Of a DNA stretch of 64,000 bases, positions 11,701-22,592 are shown one piece after another. The notes beneath the pieces are model-generated. The model searched no databases and had not been told where the DNA came from. It saw only the letters and a program-made list of their open reading frames with translations. Every line of letters starts with the position of its first letter. Within the stretch, counting starts at the first letter, position 1. The translations under genes were made by a program, and so were the position numbers. This DNA comes from Tilletiopsis washingtonensis. Lineage: Eukaryota; Basidiomycota; Exobasidiomycetes; Entylomatales. Location: contig NW_020311999.1 of NCBI RefSeq assembly GCF_003144115.1, positions 452,239 through 516,238 on the forward strand, written 5' to 3'.

Positions 11701-12932
11701 TCGTCAACAAGCAGCCGACGACGACGTGCGAGCGGCGCATTGTGCTCGGCTCGATCTCGTCGGTGGGCCTCAGTGGTCTGCGCGACGACTGGATCGTGTT
11801 CAACGTGTCCGGTACGCAGGAGGCCGACCCGCTCTTTCACACGCATTTCAAGACGGAGCTCGTCACGCATCTGCTGCAGCGCACGTCTGGCGGCGTCAAC
11901 GTCATCGTCGCCAACGAGCTGCAGTACTCCAAGGGCAAGGACAAGAAGACAAACATCAAGTTTGTCAAGGACGAGTCGGTGCAGCGCGAGGACGTGTACA
12001 AGAGCTCGACGGTGACCGTCGCCAGCGGCGAGTCGCCGACGAGCCTGAGCAAGCCGCCGGCGAAGAAGAAGCCTGGTCTTGTGCGGCCCATCACCTCGGG
12101 CAAGCTGCTGCGTGCCGGCGGCCCGTCCAGCGCGAACAAGCCCAAGCCACGCGCCGTGCCTCGCCCGACACCGACGCCCGCTGCTCTGCCCAGCGGACGC
12201 ACTGCAGCTGCTGCTCTGCCGCCGCCCGCCACCAATGGTGCTGCGCGCGCCATCCCTGCGCCAAAGCGGGCCTCTGCTGCTGCGCCGCCTCCGCCACCTC
12301 CGCCGCCGCCGCCGGCAGCGGAGCCGGAGACGCCCAAGTACCTCGTTCTCTACGCGTTCGACACGGACCAGGACGGCGAGATGGCTCTCGTCAAGGACGA
12401 GGCAGTGGAGGTCACGCAGAAGGAAGAGAACGGCTGGTGGCTTGTCAAGAAGAACGGTGTCGAGGGCTGGGCGCCGTCCAACTACCTCGAGCTCATTCCG
12501 CCGAAGCCGCGCGCTCCGCCGCCGGCGCCAGCGCCGGTGAAGCGTGCGCCTCCGCCGGCCCCAGTGCCCGCTGCAGCAGCCACGCCGGCTGCTACGCGCT
12601 CGTTTGGGTCGGCTGCGCCAGCCGCTGCGGCTGCAGCCCCGACTCCCAAGTTCAAGCCCGTTGCTGCGGCCAAGCCCGTGGAGCGCGGCGCGTACACTGC
12701 GCCGGACGCCAGCGCAGCTCCCGTGTCCGTCATGCCGGGCATGGGCGAGCCGGGCGGCTTCGCAGCCGTGCTCGCGCGCAAGAAGGCCGAGGCTGCGGCC
12801 GCACGTGGCGAGAGCGCTGCGCCGCCGGCACCCGCGCCGCCGGCAGCCAACGGCGGCAGCAGAGCACCGCCCGCTCCCCCGAAGCCCGCTGCTGGCGGGC
12901 GCGCCATGCCGCCGCCGCCTCCGAGGCGTTGA
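8735..12932 (+). CDS. MYO5: Class I myosin (long-tailed, SH3-bearing, endocytic Myo3/Myo5 type)
   Basis: Eight exons (8735-8959, 9012-9383, 9443-9520, 9576-9857, 9914-10124, 10174-10270, 10324-10434, 10487-12932) give 1273 residues. In order: a Lys/Gly/Ala-rich N-terminus; a motor head with P-loop [12 protein letters not shown], a switch-I-region segment (NNNSSRHGKF) and switch II ([15 protein letters not shown]); IQ-like motifs after the converter ([25 protein letters not shown]); a TH1 membrane-binding domain; a Pro-rich linker; an SH3 domain ([17 protein letters not shown] to [10 protein letters not shown]); and a Pro/Ala tail. The TEDS site is a Ser in [12 protein letters not shown], a PAK-type phosphorylation context. 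Such myosins drive actin-dependent endocytosis at cortical patches. The tail keeps a C/WH2-like stretch ([17 protein letters not shown]) but ends in PPPPPRR without the acidic Arp2/3-binding end found in many fungal relatives. Confidence 0.97.
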
Positions 12933-12989
12933 TGACCATGCGCACGCCGTGTCGGATGTACGATCTCCTGCTTCGTAATGTCACTAGAC

Positions 12990-14470
12990 TCATTGCTGCA
13001 TGCCCGCCTCCTCGTCGAGCACCGCCTGCGCGGCCTGCTCGAGCTCCTCGAGGTCCCAGTCGCCGCCGACGCTTCTCTTTGTCTGCGCTGCTTGCGCTGC
13101 GAGATACTGACTTGCCAGCTGTGCAAGTCTCGCGTCGCTGGAGTGCATACATCAGCGCTTGCTCGCAGCACGAGCTGCGGCTCACTTACCTCGCGTCGGG
13201 GTGGTGCTGCAGCCACCTGCTGAGCGGCTCGACAGTGTCGCGCGCATACAGAGGCAGGGCCGCGTCTGCGCCTTCGCGCAGCATATCGGCGACGCTGTCG
13301 AGGTGCTGAGCAGCACTGCTGCGTCCTCCTTGGAGCACATGTGCGACGTCTTGAGCGGCCTGATCGCACAGACGCCACGAGCGATACAGCGGACGGACCA
13401 GCGCTCGTCGGTAGGAGGCTCGCAGAGTCTGTGCGAGCGTGGTGTCTGCGCGCGGCAGCGCGGAGACAACGAGCGAGCGGCAGAGTGAGGCGATCGTCCA
13501 GCCGCTCTCGACAGTCGCCTCGCCTTGTGTAGTCCGTGCTTCGTACGCGGCGGCGAAGAGCAGCTCGACGAGGAGCAGGTGCTCGGGCCGGAGCGCGCCT
13601 TCTTCTCCTGCTGACGGCGCTGCCTGGTCGACCAGACGCGGCTTCCAGTCCAGCAGCTCGAGAATCTCCTGATTCTCATCGACGTGATTGTCTCTGCGCC
13701 GCTTCATGAGTTCCTTGAGCCTTCTGAATGCACGAGGGCACTCACAGGTACCAGCCCTCGTCGAACGCAGCATTCTCGCGGTCCTCAGCGATGGCATGCC
13801 GATGCGCCCACTCCACGTCGCTGTCCGCGTCAGCCTCCTCGCGCGGTGCTTCGTGCACCTGAGTAGCCAGTGATGTAGGCACTCGTGGTGACCGGAGCAG
13901 CGAAACGTCTGATCGATCCAGCTGTCAGCAGCTGCACAAATGGGCCCAAGTACGGGCGCCAGGCTCACCTGAGCCCGATGGCTTGTCTTCCTCTCCGTCG
14001 ACAGGCGCGGCATCGAGTTCGATGATGCGTCCTTGACCGCGCTGTCCGCGCGCAGCATTCTCGCGGCCCACAGCCTGCGCAAGCATCTCTCTCGCGACTG
14101 ACTCTGGCGCCTGTGGCTGCGAGCCGTCGCCAGCTGCAGTCATGGGCTCATCGGCTGCGCTTGCCTCAGGCAGGATCTGCGGCTGCAGAGCATCGAGATC
14201 CGCCCATTGCAGGCCAGGCTGCACCTTGCGCAGAGCGATGCGAGCCTTTCGGCCCTCTTCATCAAGTAAGCAAGTCGGGTTGGCATGCACGGCGTGCGGC
14301 AGTACGAGCGGCAGGTAGCTCTGGCCCCAGATCAGGCCAAAGGTCACGCCCTCGGCCACGGCGCGCGGCGATCCAAGCGAGCTCAGGTCGGCGTCTTCCG
14401 CAGGCCGCACGTCTACAAAGACGTGTGTGGCATCCTGCGAGAGGGAAAATGCGGGTGTTGAGAGCGCCAT
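12990..14470 (-). CDS. SHQ1: H/ACA snoRNP assembly chaperone Shq1
   Basis: Minus-strand multi-exon gene. Exon 1 (14470-13969) encodes the N-terminal CS domain, starting MALSTPAFSLSQDATHVFVD, which matches the Shq1 start (LTPAFS-SQ). Later exons read DVEWAHRHAIAEDRENAAFD, then RRRDNHVDENQEILELLDWK. They continue with the helical Shq1 domain containing PLYRSWRLCDQAAQDVAHVL, the best family signature, and end with DWDLEELEQAAQAVLDEE. The last intron (donor GTAAGT near 13185, acceptor near 13140) and the one near 13740 are clear. The junction after exon 1, around 13920-13860, could not be fixed because the candidate sites do not keep one phase. Shq1 holds the pseudouridine synthase Cbf5/dyskerin before H/ACA RNP assembly. 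The stop lies only 57 nt from the convergent myosin stop. Confidence 0.9.
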
Positions 14471-14691
14471 CGAGACGGTTGCGGAGGTCGTGGTTGAGAG
14501 CAGGCTCGCTGCACCTCGATGCGGCAACTTTTTGGCTGCCAGCCTCTGCGCGGTAACCCGAGTCCCGACGCGCCTCCACCATCAGCCGGGTGGGCTTGCG
14601 TCCTTCCTCCAGCACCTCAACTACCTCAAAAGCGCAACTTAAGCGCACCGACAGAGCAGGGACTGTGGCTTCGAAGAGGTGCGGCATCGGC
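14471..14691. promoter_or_regulatory. Compact divergent promoter of SHQ1 and USB1
   Basis: Only 221 bp separate the start codons of SHQ1 (-) and USB1 (+), so both genes must be driven from this interval. It is less GC-rich than the flanking exons (for example CAACTTAAGCG near 14634). No single factor site is obvious. Confidence 0.6.
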
Positions 14692-15793
14692 ATGGCGCTT
14701 GTTGCCTATGCTTCGTCGTCGTCTGAGGCATCGTCCGGCGACGAGCGCGATGCGGGGAGCGCCTCGAGTCGAAGGCGCAGCGCATCGCCGGAGCGAGCAG
14801 CTCAGCCTTCACGCAGGCCGGCGGCAAGAGTTGAGGGCCTGAAGCCGTCGACCCAGCCAGTGCAGGCGTCTGGCTCCCAGCGTCGGTGAGCGCGCAAAGT
14901 TCTGGCTGCGCTGATGGGCTTGGCTTACGTCTTGCAGTCTACCAGCTCCCTTTGCTTCGTCCGCTCGTCCGCTCATCGCCGGACGAGAGCGGCGTACCAC
15001 GTGGACTGAGGAGCGGGCAAAGCGGCTGGCGCCGGGTGTTGTGCCGGGACAGTGGCTGTGCTACGTATTTGCAGAAAGTATGTCGAGCCAGAGATGCTTA
15101 GCACACGCTGACCTCTACACAGTCCCAGGCGAGACGGCGCTAGCGGAGCACCTCAGGACGGCCAGCGACGCTCTGAGCGTCGCGTTTGCTTCCAGCGACG
15201 TGGACCTTATTGTCGAGCCGCACATCTCACTCTCGCGGCCGTTGCCAATTGAGAATGCCGAGCGTCCTCGCTTCGCGCAGGCCGCAAAGGCCGCTCTTCG
15301 TGACACGCCGCGGTGAGCATGACTTGGCCTCATTCGAGGCTCGCGCTGACACGGGGCAATCGCAGGACGACGGTGGCCTTTGCGCGCTACACCACGCTGG
15401 TCAACGACGACTCGTCACGTCTCTTCTTCGCTGTCGAAGTCGGCCTGGGCTGGCAGCCGGTGAGTTGCGCGGGCACGGGTGATGGTGGCCGCCCTGAGCC
15501 TCTCTTGCCAGCTGCGCGCCGTAGCTCAGAGTCTCGACGAAGCACTGCGGCCGTTCGGCCTGCAGCCCTACTACGCCGAGTCTCGCTTCCACGCCTCGTT
15601 CGCCTCAATAGCGCTGCCCTCGGACCCAGATGAGCTGTCGGCAGGCAAGGCACGCGCAGAGGCCGCGTGTGCAAAGCTCGAGGACGACAGCGGAGAGGCG
15701 CTGCGGCGACTCGAGCTGCACGTCACCCGCCTCGGCGTCACTGTCGGCGACAAGACACACGTCTGTCGGCTGCTACGACCAGCACGAGAATGA
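14692..15793 (+). CDS. USB1: U6 snRNA 3'-exonuclease/phosphodiesterase Usb1 (Mpn1)
   Basis: Five exons (14692-14885, 14938-15077, 15123-15312, 15366-15459, 15512-15793) give 299 residues, with all phases consistent. It begins MALVAYASSSSE, the usual fungal Usb1 start, and has a disordered Ser/Arg-rich stretch. The 2H-phosphodiesterase fold shows its two HxS motifs: HIS in IVEPHISLSRPLP and HAS in ESRFHASFASIAL. These histidines and serines form the active site that trims the U6 oligo(U) tail and leaves a 2',3'-cyclic phosphate. It is divergent from SHQ1 and convergent with PWP2, whose stop codon is 85 nt away. Identification rests on both motifs, their spacing and total length. Confidence 0.94.
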
Positions 15794-15878
15794 CAGATGG
15801 TAGATTCCATGAGAGGCATGCGGGTTGTGTTACAGATGAGGTGAGGAGACAGAAGCAAGACGGGGGAAGGGGTGGCAC

Positions 15879-18815
15879 TCAGGCGATCTGCATAGCCTCG
15901 GCCGAGTCGACGGCCGCAGGCTCAGCAGTGCGCATGGCGTCCCACAGATGCAGCAAGGCAAATGTGTTCTCATCGGCGGTGCGCTTGACATTGGCACGCA
16001 GCTCCTGCAGCGCCGCGGCAACAAGGCGCAGCTGCGGCGCCAGATCGCCGCGCGCACGACTGCGGATGGCCGCGCCGTGCGTGGTGAGCACGGCGGCGAG
16101 CCAGCGCAGGTGGAACTCGACGTGCGGCGATTTGGAGGCGGGGTTGAGACGCATGGCGATGAGGCGCAGGACGGAGGAGAGATGCGCCAGCGGTAGCTGC
16201 GAGACTACGAGCGGGATGTCGGAGACGACGATGTGCTCGTACACCTCGGCGAGCAGCGCGGCCTCGCCGAGACGCAGCGCACCGACGAGCGCAGACAGCG
16301 CCTCTCCCCGCTGCGAAGCGGCCAGGACGGACGCGGGCGTCAGGTCGATGTCAAGCTCCAGCGGGTCGAAGTCCTGCTGCAACCCAGACGTGACGCCGAC
16401 GTCTGGCGGGTCAAGCGAGTAGACGAGCAGGCCGATCGTCGACGCGGCAGCCCAAGCCCGGCCCGTCGGAGAGAAGCGCACGCAGCGCGTTCGTGCTGCC
16501 TCGCGAGTGGTGCGGCGTGCAAGGTCGCCGCGCTGGGCGCCCGGCAGCGACCGGTCAGCCCGCTCCGCAGTGGTCAGCTCGTCCTCGTCGGAGAGGTCAT
16601 TGATGAGCTCCACCGGGCCGGCCGCAGTCAATCTCCGCGAGTCGAGCAGATCCCTCGTGCCGTCGAGTGAGACGTCAAGCGAGACCTGCCAGCGCTTGAG
16701 CAGGACGCGCTCGCGCACGTCGTACAGGCAGACCCAGTTGGCGTTGCCGCCCGCCAGGATGCAGCGGCCGTCGGCCGAGTAGTGCACCGAGGTAAAGGCC
16801 GCGCCGCCGTCGCTGCCCTTGCGCGAGACCTTGTCGTCGAGCTTGCGGCCGGCGGCGATGTCTCGCCGGCACTCGAGCACGCCGAGCTGCCGGCCGCCAT
16901 CGCGTGGGTCGAAGAAGGACAGGTGGCCGTCGAGCGTGGCGATGCACACCTCGGCGCCGTCGGGACGGAATGCAGACGCAAGACCCTCGGCAGTAAGGTT
17001 GATGGGCTCGACCTTGGCCGTCGGCCGGAAGGCCTCCCAGATGCGGAACGTCTTGTCCCAGCTGACGCTGATGAGCTGTCCGCTGCCGTTGGGCGAGAAC
17101 GAGAGTGCCGAGACAGGACCGTCGTGGCCGCCCATGATGTCGAGCAGCTTGCCGCTCTGCACTGACCACATGAACACGTCAAAGGAGTCGGCTGCGGCGC
17201 CACCGCCGCCGGCGCACACGACTTCGCCGGACGCCTCGACGGCGAGACAGCCGAACTGCACGGGCTGCGGGCTGGTGAAGGTGCGGAAGTTGCGATACCG
17301 CAGCAGGTCCCAGGCGCGCACTGTGCCGTCGAGACTGGCGCTGAAGAGCACGTTGCCCTTGGTGGCGAACTCTAGCGCCGAGATGCTCGCTGTGTGCTCG
17401 GTGAGCGTTGCAATGCAGAAGCCGCTGGTCGTGTTCCAGAGCTTGACCTTGCCGTCGTCGCCGCCGGTCGCGGCGACTTGTCCGTCGATTGAGTAGGCAA
17501 CGCAGGCGACGTCGTGGAAGTGCCCTTGCTGCTTGAGGATGTAGCTCTCCGACTGCCACTCCCACACCAGCAGCTGGCCAAGCCCGGCACAGCCGAACGC
17601 GAGCCACGACCCGTCGGGCGAGAACTTGACGGCGGCGACCTTCTCGGATGAGATGGAGAGCGTGTGCAATGGCGTGCAGGCGCCTTCGTCGGCGAGCGTG
17701 TACAGGCCGAAGACGCCCGTGGCGAAGCCGACGACGAGCAGCGAGCTGGCTGGGTGGAAGTCGGCGCACACGACGCCGACGCTCTGCGCGTTGAAGTAGT
17801 GGCGCTCCGACACGCCCCAGCGCGCCGTGGCGATGCGCTCGCGCGGATCTTGCGCAATGGACTGGGCGGCCGCCGTGTCGTCGTCGCTGTCGGCCTCGAC
17901 GCCCTCGTCGTCCTCGTCGTCGAGCTTGGCGCGCCAGACGAAGCAAGAGCCGTCCTTGGCGATGGTATAGATGGTGCGCTCGTCCTGGCTCCAGTGCGCC
18001 GAGAGGACGGCGGCACGGTGTCCGCTGAACGTCTTGGGCCGGAACTTGCCGCCGCGCGAAGAGCTCGAGGCGGCGAGGCCGATGGGGTCGAGCGAGTAGA
18101 GCCGTGCGGTCAGGTCCTTGGAGGTGGTGAGGAAGAAGCTGTGCGGCGTGTGTCAGCGCGACAGCCACCAAGGCGGCAGCAGCGAGGAGCACAGCAGCAG
18201 CGCGTCGAAGTCTCAGGCATTGTGCGATATGCTTTCCGCCAGACGGCAGACTCATTAAATCAGTTTTAGAGCATCCTCGACGACGGACGGCGCTGCGTGC
18301 TGTGCTCTCGATGCGCGACCTCTGCAGCCCACTCACGTGCCGTCCTTGTTCCACTGGATGCTGAGCACGTCGTCGTGGTGGCCCGTGTAGGTGCGGTGCA
18401 GCACAAAGGGGCTGAACTCGCGCGCGAGCGTGTTGGGCGTGCGCCACACCTTGACCTGGCTGCCGAGGGCGACGGCGAGGAAGCGGCCGTCGGGGCTGAA
18501 CTGCGCGGCGCGCACCTCGCCGCCGAACGACACGTGCGCCAGCGTGGCGCCGGCGTTGATGTTGAGCAGCTGTGCGCGGCCGTCGACGTCGACGACGAGG
18601 GCGATGTGCGGGCGCGGCGGGCACAGCGCGACGAGGGCGATGGGCTTGCGCGTCTGCATCGGCAGCGTGCGCGAGCGCTGCGAGTGCAGCTCCACCAGCG
18701 ACACGCGGTTGCCCGTCGGCGACACGAGCACGCGCCCGTCGGGCGAGAAGGCGAGCGGCCCGCGCTGGTACACGCTGCCGAGCACGTTGCTGAGCTGGAA
18801 GGACGAGGCCTTCAT
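15879..18815 (-). CDS. PWP2: Periodic tryptophan protein 2 (Pwp2/Utp1), SSU processome
   Basis: Two exons, 18815-18337 and 18138-15879, give 912 residues, the normal Pwp2 length. The start MKASSFQLSNVLGSVYQRG is diagnostic. Two WD40 propellers follow, with repeat units such as GHHDDVLSIQWNKDG, GHFHDVACVAYSIDG (GGDDGKVKLWN) and GHDGPVSALSFSPNG (SWDKTFRIWE). The C-terminal helical Utp12-type domain runs from about PLVVSQLPLAHLSSVLRLIA to the end. Pwp2 is a core of the UtpB complex, which binds the 5' ETS and U3 snoRNA in early 40S assembly in the nucleolus. The intron (18336-18139, 198 nt) interrupts the first propeller. It shares a 251-bp divergent promoter with the SARAF homologue. Confidence 0.97.
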
Positions 18816-19066
18816 GGCGGCGGCGGGGGATGTAGCGGACGACGGGAAGGATGGCAGCGCGCGGTGCGTGACTTTCGACTTTTGCGCGGCGGCGGCAGCA
18901 TCTCGCTCCTTCTCGGCCGAGCACTTTCCCAGGCGCGCAAGCCCGAGTCCCGCGCGCTGAGCACTCCACGTCATGCACCGCCATCCCGCGCGTGTGGCTT
19001 GGCCACGCCAGGGGCCGCAGCGAGCTCAGCTTCCGTCCACCACCACCACCACCACCACAACCCGCC
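18816..19066. promoter_or_regulatory. Divergent promoter of PWP2 and the SARAF homologue
   Basis: 251 bp between two start codons. The SARAF-side leader contains the CAC microsatellite listed separately. No TATA box is evident. The PWP2 side is GC-rich. Confidence 0.55.
19038..19058 (+). repeat. (CAC)7 microsatellite in the SARAF leader
   Basis: Seven perfect CAC units directly upstream of the SARAF start (ATG at 19067), so probably within the 5' UTR. CA-rich, G-poor leaders are common before highly expressed fungal genes. Length variation between strains is likely. Confidence 0.9.
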
Positions 19067-20148
19067 ATGCGCACCTCACCTCGTCTAGTCTTACCTCTGC
19101 TGCTGCTCGCCGCGCTGGCCAGCACCGTCGCCGCGCGCCAGGCGCCGCTGGCCGGCTCGCGCGTCGCCATGTCCTCGCTGCGCCGCCTCACCTTCTACGA
19201 CGGCGCCCTCACCGCGGGCCGCCGCACGCGCCCGCAGGAGCAGCTCATCTGCCACGGCTCGCCGTGCCGCTATGCGCGCCCCGACGTCGTCACCTGCAGC
19301 GCGCTCGGCGGCGGCGACTGGAAGGTGCGTGCATGTGAGAGTTCACTGCGATCTTGCCGCTGACGCCGTTCCACAGTGCGACGCAGACCTGCCCTCGAAT
19401 GCGCGCATGGGCCGCGTGGAGGTATCCTGCGAAGGTTGGAGCGGCCCAGACGACCCCTTCGTGCTCAAGGGTGAGTGTGCGTGGCCTTGTGCCGCATGAG
19501 CTGCACTGATGCCTCGTCTTCAGACTCGTGCTCCCTCACCTACAACCTGCTGCCGGCTTACCCGGGCGGCAGCTCCGGCGGCTCGTCAGACTGTAAGTAT
19601 GCGCGCCGCCTGCGTCTCTGCTGCTGCTGACAGAGATCTTGCCAGCCAATGTCGGCTCATTCCTCGACGTTGCCTTTCCCATCGTCTTCTTCGGTGCCGT
19701 CGCCTGGATTATGTACAACATGGTGCGCTCCTACTTCCAGTCGCGCGCGGCGGCGGCCGGTGCCACAACAGGTGGCGGCCGCGGCGGGCCCGGCTTCGGT
19801 GGTCCCGGCTTCGGCCCTGGCGGCGGAGGCGCCCCGCCGCCGCCCTACTCCAAGGATGTGCCGGGCGCCACGGCCGGCGCACCGCCGCAGCAGCAGCAGG
19901 CGCAGGGGTGGCGGCCGGGCTTCTGGACTGGCCTCGGGCTCGGCGGCGCAGCATGGGCGCTGAACAGAGGCGGTGGCGGCAACACGCGCGGCTGGGAGCG
20001 GCCCGGCTACGACGCGCGCGAGCGCTGGGAGGACGAGCACGGGCGCTTTGGCCGCGCTGCGGGCCCCAGCCGAGGGTATGGAGGCACCGACGGCGGCTTC
20101 GGCGAGACACGACGCAGCACGGGCTTCGGCGGCACTCGCAACCGGTAA
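19067..20148 (+). CDS. SARAF-like (TMEM66) store-operated calcium entry regulator
   Basis: Four exons (19067-19324, 19377-19470, 19524-19592, 19646-20148) encode 307 residues. MRTSPRLVLPLLLLAALAST is a clear signal peptide. The luminal part has the SARAF pattern: LRRLTFYDGALTAGRR, a Cys pair in LICHGSPCRY, then VEVSCEGW and DSCSLTYNL. One membrane segment follows (LDVAFPIVFFGAVAWIMYN). The cytosolic tail is Gly/Pro-rich, with PPPYS, the signature GFWTGLGLGG and an end like GYGG-GGTRNR, all features of animal SARAF. SARAF sits in the ER membrane and, in animals, slows STIM-Orai calcium entry. Fungi lack clear STIM/Orai, so the partner here is unknown. The assignment to the family is very secure. 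Confidence 0.94.
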
Positions 20149-20272
20149 GCCACGCCCGGCGCACTGCTCGCGCCGCCATCCCTGCCTTGCAAAAACTCCA
20201 AATGGCATAGCATTAGCATCGTTACAGGCCGCCGTGTGGCTGATACGCGTCTCGGAATCGCTCGCACGTCCT

Positions 20273-22592
20273 TCACAGCTTGGCTTGCGGCGCGTCGGCG
20301 ACGCGTGCGCGAAGGACATTTTTCTGCACCTCTGGAGCAAAGGGGTCAGCACGGGACCGGCTGCAAGGGGCAATGGCGACGCACTTCCTGTAGACGTCTG
20401 AAGAGGTGGTCAGCGAGGGGCTGAGGTAGCTGACTGCTGCGGGACTCACCTTTGGCAGCTCCTTGACAAAGTCGAAGTACATGGGCACGGCGAACTGCGT
20501 GCGGGAGCAGTTGAGCACTGTTCTCGCTCCTCATTTGTCCTTCAGCAGCGCTCTCACCTTGCTCATGCGCTCGCGGCAGTGCGCCTTGAGCGTCTCCATG
20601 TCGGCGCTCTGCCCTTGCTTGAGCACGACGAATGCGTGCCCCACCTCGGCCCACTTCTCGTGCTTGCGTCCGACAACGCAGCACTCGAGCACGGCCGGGT
20701 GCGTGGCCATCTCGCTCTCGACCATGAGGGAGGAGATGTTCTCGCCTGCAGGAGGTAGTCAATCAGTCTGTGATCCACCTGCCAACGATCCTCGCTACGC
20801 ACCGCCAGAAATGATGACGTCCTTGCCGCGGTCGAGGATGTTGAGCTCGCCGCCAGGCATGCGCACCGCCAAGTCGCCAGTGCAGAACCAGCCATCCCGG
20901 AACGTCTTGCGCGTCGCCTCCTTGTCGTTGTAGTACCTTGCGGATGGGCGTCAAGAGGCGCCTCATCTGGGTCACAGCTCGCGCCAACTCACTCCTTCAT
21001 CACCATGTTGCCGCGCAGCATGATCTCGCCCATCTCCTTGCCGTCGCGCGCCACATCCTCCAGCGGCGTCGCCTGCGGGTCCGCGCCTTCCGGTGGGACT
21101 CTGCAGACGCGCGCCTCATCGGCTGCAGTACGCAGTTTGTCAGCAATGAGGCGAAGCATTGCGGAACTGGCAAACGCACAGGTCAGGTAGCCGTGCCCTT
21201 GCCGCGCCATCAGCCGTGCCCGCTCCTCGGTCGACATAGCAGCCCATGTTGGCTCCGTGTATCGCCGCGTGACGGGGCCGTAGGTCTCCGTGAGCTGTTC
21301 GCGAAGGCATCAGCTTACAGAGGTTGCGGGGCACGTCGCTTTGCACTCACGCCATACACATGCACGGGCACGAGGTTCAGGCTCTCCATCATGCCGAGCA
21401 GCTGTGCCGTCGGCGCACTGGCCGCGACGGCAACGCGCACGACGCGCGGCAGCTTCTTGGCCTTGGGGTGGTTCACGATGCCGATCTGCACCGTCGGTGC
21501 GCCGGCGTAGTGCGTCACGCCTGCGTTGAGCAAGGCGTCCCAAATCGCATCGTTGTCCACCTTGCGCATCGTGTATGCCGTCGCGAAGGCGGCGGTCACG
21601 GCCCAGGGCTGCGACAATGGGCTCAGCAGCGCTCGCCGGCTCACGATCGCGTCCGACTCACGAAGGTCCAGCCACAGGCGTGGAAGTACGGGAGCAGCGC
21701 AGCGTACACGCTCGTAGGGCCCAGACCAGCCTCAAACGCGTTGGACACGGCGCCCAGAAAGCTGCCGCGGTGCGTCGTGATGACGCCTTTTGGCTTGCCC
21801 GTCGTGCCTAGGGCCACCAGTCAGCCTCGTGCCTCGCCGTGACCTGACATCCGGACCCACCTGAGGTGTAGCACAGCGCCGCCGGTGCATTCTCGTCCTC
21901 GATGTGCGTGATGAGCTCCCAGCCCAGCAGGCCCTTCTTGCTGCTGCGCTCCTGCGCCTCCCACTCGCGCCGCCCGCCAGCCAGGTAGGCCTCGTACGGG
22001 TCCTTGGGATCGCGGCCGCCCGAGTCGTTGCTGATCACGACGACGATGTCTTTGCTGAGGTTCTTGGGCAGCAGATTGGCGTACTCTGAGTCGCACAGGA
22101 TGATCGTGGCGCCCGAGTGGCCGAGCACGTAGGCGATCTCGGCGGGCGAGTTGCGGATGCTGTGTATGGCGTCAGCCAGGGCGCTCACCTCGGCAGTGCA
22201 CAGTCTCCCCTACCCGGCAGCACGGCAACTCACTTGAGCGGGTTGATGATGCCGCCAGCAGCGAGAATGGCATTGTGCGCCTCAAGAATCATGGGGTTGT
22301 TCGGGCTGATCACGGCGACGCGCGCGCCAGGCGTGAAGCCGGGCGTCTTGAGCAGGGCAAACGTGAGGCTGAGGCAGCGCGCGGCCCACTGCGCGTACGT
22401 GTACTGCACGGCGCGCTCGGCGTGGATGACGGCGAGGGCGTTGGGGCAGACGAGGGCGGCGCGCAGCAGAAAGGCGACGGGCGTGAGGGGCGTGTAGTTG
22501 TGTGCGATGCTGGCGGGCATGCTCATGCGCAGCCCAAAGGCGCGCGGCGCCTGCGACGACGGCGGCGGCACGAAGCTGGCGAGGTCGGACAT
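20273..22592 (-). CDS. Peroxisomal AMP-forming acyl/aryl-CoA ligase (4CL-like, ANL superfamily)
   Basis: Multi-exon minus-strand gene with ATG at 22592 (MSDLASFVPPPSS). Exon 1 (22592-22234) and exon 2 (from 22159) give an N-terminal ANL domain. The AMP-binding motif YTSGTTGKPKGV spans an intron after 21860. Further motifs are YFHACGWTF, YGLTE-YGP, the GWFCTGDLA signature and the A10 catalytic lysine in ELPKTSTGKVQKNVLR. The enzyme activates a carboxylic acid through an acyl-adenylate and transfers it to CoA. The product ends AKL, a canonical PTS1, so it is likely peroxisomal. TSTG and the first base of the lysine codon come from a 13-nt microexon (20397-20385) between introns of 52 and 53 nt. 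The substrate (fatty, aryl or other acid) cannot be told from sequence. Confidence 0.92.

Noticed and set aside
10470-11870. 466-codon minus-strand frame within the myosin gene
   Set aside because: It is the antisense shadow of the myosin head and tail exon, whose plus-strand motifs are unambiguous.
11726-13309. 527-codon plus-strand frame overlapping the myosin 3' end and SHQ1
   Set aside because: A shifted-frame shadow of the myosin tail, low complexity and running into the antisense of SHQ1.
17179-19191. 670-codon minus-strand frame across PWP2
   Set aside because: Same strand but wrong frame. The Arg/His-rich translation has no WD repeats and crosses the real PWP2 intron and start.
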